Positions 7,331 to 12,960 of a stretch of 12,960 bases of DNA are shown here, one piece after another. The notes under the pieces are model-generated. The model had not been told where the DNA came from, made no database searches, and saw only the letters and a list, made by a program, of their open reading frames with translations. Numbering within the stretch: position 1 is the stretch's first letter; the number at the start of each line of letters is the position of its first letter. Source of the stretch: JAGXLC01 sp964461045 (GTDB taxonomy: Bacteria; Bacteroidota; Bacteroidia; Bacteroidales; UBA12077); NCBI GenBank assembly GCA_964461045.1, contig CAYWSJ010000092.1, forward strand, positions 1-12,960. The letters are read 5' to 3'. Made by a program: the position numbers and the translations under genes.

Positions 7331-7370
7331 AAATGAGAAAAGGTCTTCCCTGTCACTGCAGGGAAGACCT
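7331..7370 (-). terminator. Hairpin terminator or attenuator between the macroglobulin gene and pbpC
   Basis: On the minus strand the perfect 12-bp stem AGGTCTTCCCTG / CAGGGAAGACCT (7359-7370 with 7341-7352) closes a six-base loop (7353-7358) and is followed by TTTCTCATTT. It starts five bases after the macroglobulin stop codon. The T-rich tail lies only on the minus-strand side, so it acts, if at all, on macroglobulin transcripts. The short, interrupted T-run suggests partial termination or 3'-end stabilisation. No TAnnTTTG element for an independent pbpC promoter is visible between the hairpin and ATG 7299. Confidence 0.75.
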
Positions 7371-7375
7371 CTGGT

Positions 7376-10300
7376 TTATCTTGAAGGAGTAACTTCCACG
7401 TCCTCCCCTGCTTTTTGGGCTTTGTAATTATTGTTATACATCGCTTCAACCTGTGTTGGCGGCAGGGTAAATCTACCAGCAGTTACGGTATTTACCTTCA
7501 CCACAAAATCCATCTCTTTTTTACCCAGGTCGAAGAACCACATAATACGGTCGTCCCTGATATCGGTATATTCTTCCCTGTTCAGGTTCCACCCCTGCAT
7601 CCAGGAAGGTAGTCCTTCATCAGCTACCCTGAGATTTTCAATTTCCCATCCGGAAGGTAGTATCTGCACAAGCGCCACCTCTTCAATGCGAGGCACTTCG
7701 GATTCATTCTGAACGGAGATATGCCCAAAAATGGTTTTTCCCTGCTCCATTTGCGAAGGATCAATTCTTCTTCCGTTTTCGTCAAGCCATTCAACCTCCA
7801 GTCCGAGGTTTTCCTCAAAGCTTTTTTGTTCGGCTTTGAGCGGAACACCATTCCATGAAAGGTTCAGATAAGCTTTTTTCACATTGGATGATTCATCCAG
7901 CATCACTCTCACATCCTGTCCGAAACCTTTGCTGATATCAACCTGGTAGGAGCCTTCCTCATCGAAAGACAGTACCTTCCCGTCTGGCATAGTCACTTCC
8001 CCTTTTAATTGTGGGGTTTCACCTTCCAGAAAACGGTCGTAATATTTCCCAAGTGCAAGCAAGCTATAGCCAAGGGTTTGAGTTGAATGCCAGTTATCGC
8101 TTGAAAGCTCCAGGGCCAGTTCTTTCACAATCGGGCGGGCTTCATCCAGCTTGTCCATATCTACCAGGGAGCTCAATATAATTGCCCTGTCGCGGAACAT
8201 AGACCCATAAGTACCGCCAAACTCTTTGTAATCTCTCACCGACTTGGAAGCATTTTTCAGGATCTTATCAATACTACCCTGGACATTCGTGCTCAATTTA
8301 TAAGCCGCGGCCAGCATGTATTTCTGAGTATTGTTCATCTCTCCAAGCTGACTCTCCAGCAGTTGGTTCATCTCGCTCATTTGACGTTTCCCGGCTCTTG
8401 CAAGAATGTAAACCCTGTTCACTCTTACTGTTAATTTGCCATTATGGCGCCGTGCTTCTCTCTGCAGATAATCCAGACTTCTGTCGTACATATCATCGGG
8501 TACATGATATCCCAGTTTTTTGGCTTCAACCAGAAAATGCGTGGCATAATTGCTGCCCCACTCAGACTCTTCAGAGCCGCCCGGCCAGTAGCTAAAACCG
8601 CCCGAAGGACGCTGAAACTTGCGCAATCTTTGTATCCCTGCATTAATATTATGGTCGATGGATTCATCTCCGGCAGCACGTCCTTTGATAAATGGTTTCA
8701 AATACAACTGAGGCAATACCGAGGAGGTTGTCTGTTCAATACAACCATAAGGATAACGAATCAGCCAGTGCACGCGGTGCGAAATATTCATATTGGGGAA
8801 CGGACTGATTCTCAGGCTGGCCCGATTGGTTCCATCAATGCCTTTTCCTGGTATGTTCATAGAAACCGTTGCACCCGGGGTAATGGGTTTCTCTTCCGAA
8901 TCGTAAATCCTGGCAGAGGTTGGACGAACATTAATGTCAATCCTGGTGGTGTATGTGAAATCTTTGGCTTTTGATTTAATAAAGATACTACCTTGTCCTG
9001 CTGCTTTCAGGGTTTTCAGTTTAAAGAAACACTCCTTGGTATCTTTTCCTTCAAAAAACAACTCCTGGTTATTCTTCTGAAGTGTTTTAAAAGGTCCCTC
9101 TGTGTCTACTATGATATTTACTTTTCCTATGTTCTCTTTCATGGCAAAAACAGATACAGGCAGAACAAATTCCTCATCAGGACCAAGTACTCTTGGCAGG
9201 GTTGGAACCATCATCAGGTCGGATTTCACGGGGACGGATTTTTCCGCATGTCCGTAACTATTCTCCTGGGCAGAAATAACCATTACCCTGACAGCCCCGA
9301 CATAATCCGGCATATCGAACGTAACAGAAGCTTTACCGTTGTTATCTGTCATAATCGGCCCTTTGAAAAGGCATACTGGTTTGAACCGTTTTTTCGACTC
9401 ATCGCCCGGCGCAAGCTGGGATTCTCTGTAGCTCATTCCGCCACCAATAGAGAACGTTTTAAAAATGTCTCCCTGGTTGACTCCAATCACTTCGGCGAAA
9501 TTATCATACGTATTTACTCCCAGTCTCAGTTTCTTAAAAAATTCTTTGAAGGGATCGGGTGTCTGGAAGTTGGTAAGACTCAACAGACCTTCATCTACCA
9601 CGGCCACTGTAAGCTGTTTCTGCTTGTAATCCATGGCCTGCAAATCAATCTGGAATGATTGCTGTGGCTTAAGTTCATCCGGCATACTGATATCAATTTC
9701 GTGTGTTGTTTCAGGATCAATCACCTCCACCGGTAAAATGCCGTAAAGTCTTACCGGACGATCATTTTTCGTTTGTGCATGAGGCTGAATAAGTGAAACA
9801 GAAACATAAGCATTGGGCACCATGTTTTTCGTGACCGGAATAGAAATGGTCTTCTCAGCTTTATTCGATTTAGCGCTGTACCAATCGGTTCTTAGAATTT
9901 CATCTCCTCTCTCGACAGATAGAAGGATCTGTCCTTTCTCAGGAACCGGAAATTTCACTTTGATATTCTCGCCTACCTCATATTTTTTCTTATCGCTGCG
10001 CAGGGCAAGAGTTCCGGCATTTCGGTCGCTTGCAGGAACCTGGCCGTATGCATAGGCACGCATAAAAAATCCGGAGGTATGCTCACTCTCTTTATCCTGA
10101 ACCTCAACAAAATACTCACCGCTTTCTGAAGGGATAAAAGTCAGGTCTGCAGCATCCTTTGCCGAGTGAAGGTCACCCTCTTTAACAAGTGTTGTTTGTT
10201 TGTCGCTCTTAAATCGCAGTTTGAATTTATTGCGGCTGTCGTATTCATACCACCAGTTTGAAGAATTACGATAAATACGGTAATGAAGCGTTCTGCCAAC

Positions 10301-12847
10301 AGCAGGTTTACCCTTGGTATCCAGAACAATTACAGGAATCCTGACCTCATTACCTGTGCTCATGTAGGAATATCTGCCACCTGGCTTTTTCATGCCCACG
10401 TAATGAGAATAAGGCTCAATATCTAAAAACTTCCAGCCTTTGTTCGGACGAGAACCTTTGTCAAAAACTGTTACAAGCAATCTTCCTCTGAGTGCAGAAG
10501 GCACTTTGTAGAAAGGAGGTAATTTCCACTCAACATAAGCCTCTCCTTCTTCGGTGAGCCGGCCTGTATAAATATTTGACTGAATAGATTTAAAATCAGC
10601 GCTTTTGTCGGTAAAGCTATAATCCTCATATTTGGGGAATGTCTTTTCAACGGCCTGAATATCTATTTCAGCTTCGGCTTTCAAATTAGAGGCTGGTGCG
10701 CCGAAAAGATACTCACTGTTGATATTGAACTTTAAAAAGTTGTCTTTCCATGTAATTTTCTCCTGTTCCGATTCAATTTTAACTTTGAGTTTGTCGGGTA
10801 CTACTGTTTCAATCTTCAGGGTATGATAAAAATTACGATTCCCTGCTTCTATCCTGGCTCTCCAGTTTCCAGTAGGCGCTCCCTGTTCTGTTTTAATGGA
10901 GAAACTATAGAAGCCATTCACTCCTTCCTTGTTAACCTCGCTAATAACAGACTGCCCCTTTGGATTATAGACTGTCAGTTCAACCGGATGATTATCCGGG
11001 AAAGTATTGTTGCTGTTTCTGATTATGGCAGAGAGGTTTATTTCATCGCCCGGACGGTAAACGCCTCTTTCTGTATAAATAAAAGCCCGGGTTCGGTCGC
11101 TTTGATCATGAGCGCCTCCAATATCAAATCCAGAAGTATTCCACTCCATCTCTCTTAATTTAAGGATACTCATTTGGTTGCCATATTCAGCGGTAACAAA
11201 ACCCCGGCTGATGTAACTTTTTCTGCTGAAACGGGCGTATCCTTTAGAATTGGTTCGTTCCTGGTCTAATTTTCTGCCGTAACTATTGTACAAGGTAACA
11301 GTAATATTACTCATCGGCTCGGCAGTTTGCAGGTTGGTGGTATAAACCGCTCTTTTATCATCACTTCGTTTAAAAGTTATTCCGATATCACTCAGCGTTA
11401 GCGGCTTGTAAATCTGCCCGCTTTCCTGGATATATTTCAGTTTTGAATCGTCAATAGATTGATCGGTAAGAATATCATTGGGATTAAAATTCACCCTGAC
11501 AAGGAAAATGCCATTTTCATATTCATTTATCAGAGGTTTGAGATCCATCTGGTTTAGCAACCATTCGTTTTTCTTTTTGCCTATTTCGAGGGTTTTGTTA
11601 AAAACGATCACTCCTACCCTGTTCACATAAGAATTAGAGAATCCCGTTTTTCTGTCCTTGTCACTGGAAAGTTTTTCATCATCGATAAATTCGGTAACCT
11701 GTGAAGGGAATATTCTTTTTATCTCCACATGTACACGTTCCAGGTTGCAGGAAAAGAATTGCAGTTTCTGTTCATTATCCGAAGGCAGAATCATTCCACC
11801 ACTGGCAAATTCTACCATCGGTTTCAGATCTGCAAATTCAATTTTGGCTGAAAACTCTTTTTTCGTTTTGGTAGCCCACTTGCTTTTGATGCCTGGCAGA
11901 ACTTTGATTGTATAGCTTTTTCCAAATTTAAAATCACCGTCGATAAAAACATTTTTCCCAAGTTTTTTAATCTTGCTGTCTACCTTTGGCTCCACTGTTA
12001 CCAGACCGCTAATATCCTGCTCCAGTCGCAAAGCATCTGAAAATTCCAGCTTTACCCTTGGAGTCCGGCCTGTTTCAACCTTATGAACCTGCATGACTTT
12101 CATATCCTGCAAACCGGATATAGAAAACTCCTTTTCAAAGTCTTTAGACAAATCAAGTGGCTTTTTATCTATTGTGAATTCGAAATCTTTCCCATTATTT
12201 GTTCGTTCGATAAATTCACTGGAAAAACGGAATGTTTTGCCACCGTTTTCTACCTCCCATTTCAGCTCATAAGATTTAGCCCCTTCTTTGAGCTTAACTG
12301 CTTCTTTAACCTTTTCTATCTCAGCAGGAATAGAAAAATCAATCTCTCCCCTGTAGAACAACTCCCTCGGGTCTTCACGATCTTTAAGAAACAGATCTGC
12401 CTGAAATTTGTCTATTACACGACCTTCTACATAGAATTTAAAAATCAGCGGTTCATAGTCTTGTTCTTCAAAAGCCTCAGACAATTTGTTAAGATAAAGT
12501 TCTCCCCTGTAATCCTGGTTATAATCGAGATCTTCCGGCTCAAATTCGATAATTCGTTGTGTAACCCATTTAGCCTCTCCTTTCAAAGATGGTTTAAAAT
12601 CAAAAACAGATTCTTCAAGCACTTTACCAACTTCCTTTTTACTTACTACGGTATCGGCAAATGATATCCGTATTGGGTCTTTGGCAGAGATGTTTCCGTT
12701 GGTTACACGACTGACAAGTTTAGCCACTCGCTCCGAGTATTGAATCGTTTCATCCGTTTTTTTGTCTTTGTTTAAAAGAATCAAAGCAATAGCAATTCCA
12801 GCTGCAATTAGTACAGCAATACCAATGAGATAATGTTTTTTCTTCAT
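7376..12847 (-). CDS. Bacterial alpha-2-macroglobulin with thioester motif
   Basis: This large periplasmic protease-trapping protein is homologous to E. coli YfhM/ECAM and animal alpha-2-macroglobulin. When a protease cuts its bait region, the thioester domain should bind the attacker covalently. Of the 1823 residues, 6-25 form one hydrophobic segment after KKK, without a lipobox Cys, so the protein is probably held by an uncleaved inner-membrane anchor, not lipidated like YfhM. Then come N-terminal macroglobulin domains (about 35-580); an A2M_N/MG2 domain with YTERGVYRPGDEINL (591-605) and PTGNWRARI (658-666); a bait-region-type domain (about 970-1110) with VAVVDEGLLSL (1081-1091); the central A2M domain (about 1155-1235); and the thioester domain with YPYGCIEQ (Cys1369 to Gln1372, codon for Cys1369 at 8741-8743) and GGFSYWPGG (1416-1424). 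A terminal MG domain covers about 1680-1805. Length fits Bacteroidota members. Start ATG 12847 is chosen because it directly precedes the anchor. The protease-defence role is inferred from homologues. Confidence 0.96.
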   Translation of the reverse strand: MKKKHYLIGIAVLIAAGIAIALILLNKDKKTDETIQYSERVAKLVSRVTNGNISAKDPIRISFADTVVSKKEVGKVLEESVFDFKPSLKGEAKWVTQRIIEFEPEDLDYNQDYRGELYLNKLSEAFEEQDYEPLIFKFYVEGRVIDKFQADLFLKDREDPRELFYRGEIDFSIPAEIEKVKEAVKLKEGAKSYELKWEVENGGKTFRFSSEFIERTNNGKDFEFTIDKKPLDLSKDFEKEFSISGLQDMKVMQVHKVETGRTPRVKLEFSDALRLEQDISGLVTVEPKVDSKIKKLGKNVFIDGDFKFGKSYTIKVLPGIKSKWATKTKKEFSAKIEFADLKPMVEFASGGMILPSDNEQKLQFFSCNLERVHVEIKRIFPSQVTEFIDDEKLSSDKDRKTGFSNSYVNRVGVIVFNKTLEIGKKKNEWLLNQMDLKPLINEYENGIFLVRVNFNPNDILTDQSIDDSKLKYIQESGQIYKPLTLSDIGITFKRSDDKRAVYTTNLQTAEPMSNITVTLYNSYGRKLDQERTNSKGYARFSRKSYISRGFVTAEYGNQMSILKLREMEWNTSGFDIGGAHDQSDRTRAFIYTERGVYRPGDEINLSAIIRNSNNTFPDNHPVELTVYNPKGQSVISEVNKEGVNGFYSFSIKTEQGAPTGNWRARIEAGNRNFYHTLKIETVVPDKLKVKIESEQEKITWKDNFLKFNINSEYLFGAPASNLKAEAEIDIQAVEKTFPKYEDYSFTDKSADFKSIQSNIYTGRLTEEGEAYVEWKLPPFYKVPSALRGRLLVTVFDKGSRPNKGWKFLDIEPYSHYVGMKKPGGRYSYMSTGNEVRIPVIVLDTKGKPAVGRTLHYRIYRNSSNWWYEYDSRNKFKLRFKSDKQTTLVKEGDLHSAKDAADLTFIPSESGEYFVEVQDKESEHTSGFFMRAYAYGQVPASDRNAGTLALRSDKKKYEVGENIKVKFPVPEKGQILLSVERGDEILRTDWYSAKSNKAEKTISIPVTKNMVPNAYVSVSLIQPHAQTKNDRPVRLYGILPVEVIDPETTHEIDISMPDELKPQQSFQIDLQAMDYKQKQLTVAVVDEGLLSLTNFQTPDPFKEFFKKLRLGVNTYDNFAEVIGVNQGDIFKTFSIGGGMSYRESQLAPGDESKKRFKPVCLFKGPIMTDNNGKASVTFDMPDYVGAVRVMVISAQENSYGHAEKSVPVKSDLMMVPTLPRVLGPDEEFVLPVSVFAMKENIGKVNIIVDTEGPFKTLQKNNQELFFEGKDTKECFFKLKTLKAAGQGSIFIKSKAKDFTYTTRIDINVRPTSARIYDSEEKPITPGATVSMNIPGKGIDGTNRASLRISPFPNMNISHRVHWLIRYPYGCIEQTTSSVLPQLYLKPFIKGRAAGDESIDHNINAGIQRLRKFQRPSGGFSYWPGGSEESEWGSNYATHFLVEAKKLGYHVPDDMYDRSLDYLQREARRHNGKLTVRVNRVYILARAGKRQMSEMNQLLESQLGEMNNTQKYMLAAAYKLSTNVQGSIDKILKNASKSVRDYKEFGGTYGSMFRDRAIILSSLVDMDKLDEARPIVKELALELSSDNWHSTQTLGYSLLALGKYYDRFLEGETPQLKGEVTMPDGKVLSFDEEGSYQVDISKGFGQDVRVMLDESSNVKKAYLNLSWNGVPLKAEQKSFEENLGLEVEWLDENGRRIDPSQMEQGKTIFGHISVQNESEVPRIEEVALVQILPSGWEIENLRVADEGLPSWMQGWNLNREEYTDIRDDRIMWFFDLGKKEMDFVVKVNTVTAGRFTLPPTQVEAMYNNNYKAQKAGEDVEVTPSR

Positions 12848-12899
12848 ATACTAAATTTTATTCTGAGTAAAAAATTATATTATAATCTCTTTAAATCAG

Positions 12900-12930
12900 C
12901 AAAGTAGCTAATAAATGAAACCTACAGAAA
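12900..12930 (-). promoter_or_regulatory. Possible promoter of the macroglobulin-pbpC unit
   Basis: On the minus strand CTACTTTG (12900-12907) is an imperfect -7 element: TTTG is intact, but TA is one base too close. TTTC (12927-12930) lies 19 bp upstream as a three-of-four -33 match. Transcription would start near 12893, giving a leader of about 45 bases. No other gene is visible between 12848 and the window end. Confidence 0.35.
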
Positions 12931-12960
12931 GTAAATATAAATATTTTTTCGGGGAATAAA

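Noticed and set aside
8444..9658. Long plus-strand frames of 176 and 221 codons opposite the macroglobulin gene
   Set aside because: They are shadows of a strongly coding minus-strand gene with thioester and A2M domain motifs, and show no domain or start signals of their own.
12083..12664. 193-codon plus-strand frame near the right end
   Set aside because: It is antisense to the macroglobulin N-terminal domains. Its Phe/Lys-rich composition is what reverse translation of charged beta-strand sequence gives.

Overview
The window most likely comes from a member of the Bacteroidota (Marinilabiliales/Bacteroidales-like); this is inferred, since no rRNA or other marker gene is present. Three start regions carry the Bacteroidota -7 promoter element TAnnTTTG, most genes lack a Shine-Dalgarno sequence, one lipoprotein signal ends in a Bacteroidota-style Ser-Ser-Cys lipobox, and the gene families fit. 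No tRNA, rRNA, CRISPR array, integrase or complete insertion sequence was seen.

Layout. Bases 1-677 (minus) hold the first 225 codons of a lipoprotein alpha/beta hydrolase that runs off the left edge. Divergent from it is a full-length peptidase-U32-family protein of the RlhA/TrhP RNA-hydroxylation type (840-2831, plus). A small minus-strand reading frame (2721-3167) for a putative membrane-anchored or exported protein converges on the U32 gene and overlaps its 3' end antisense; it looks truncated. An AT-rich plus-strand gene (3398-4513) encodes an AAA-type ATPase with a C-terminal DUF4143/nuclease-like region. Upstream of it lie two related palindromes spaced 32 bp. It is followed by a 47-codon fragment of an IS200-like transposase (4543-4686) and about 200 bp of unassigned sequence. 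The right half is a two-gene minus-strand unit: a 1823-residue bacterial alpha-2-macroglobulin with an intact thioester motif (12847-7376), followed by penicillin-binding protein 1C (7299-4891).

How the genes relate. The macroglobulin/pbpC pair is a known conserved partnership. The macroglobulin is thought to trap foreign proteases in the periplasm, while PbpC is thought to repair the peptidoglycan breach through which they entered. Here a strong 12-bp hairpin followed by a T-rich stretch sits right after the macroglobulin stop, so pbpC expression may depend on read-through. The hydrolase and U32 genes look like ordinary chromosomal genes. The segment from about 2830 to 4890 (truncated small gene, AT-rich ATPase, transposase stub) reads as an accessory insertion point between two conserved blocks. 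I see no convincing wholly new system. The best leads are the operator-like palindromes before the ATPase, the hairpin inside the macroglobulin/pbpC unit, and promoters placed almost on top of start codons.
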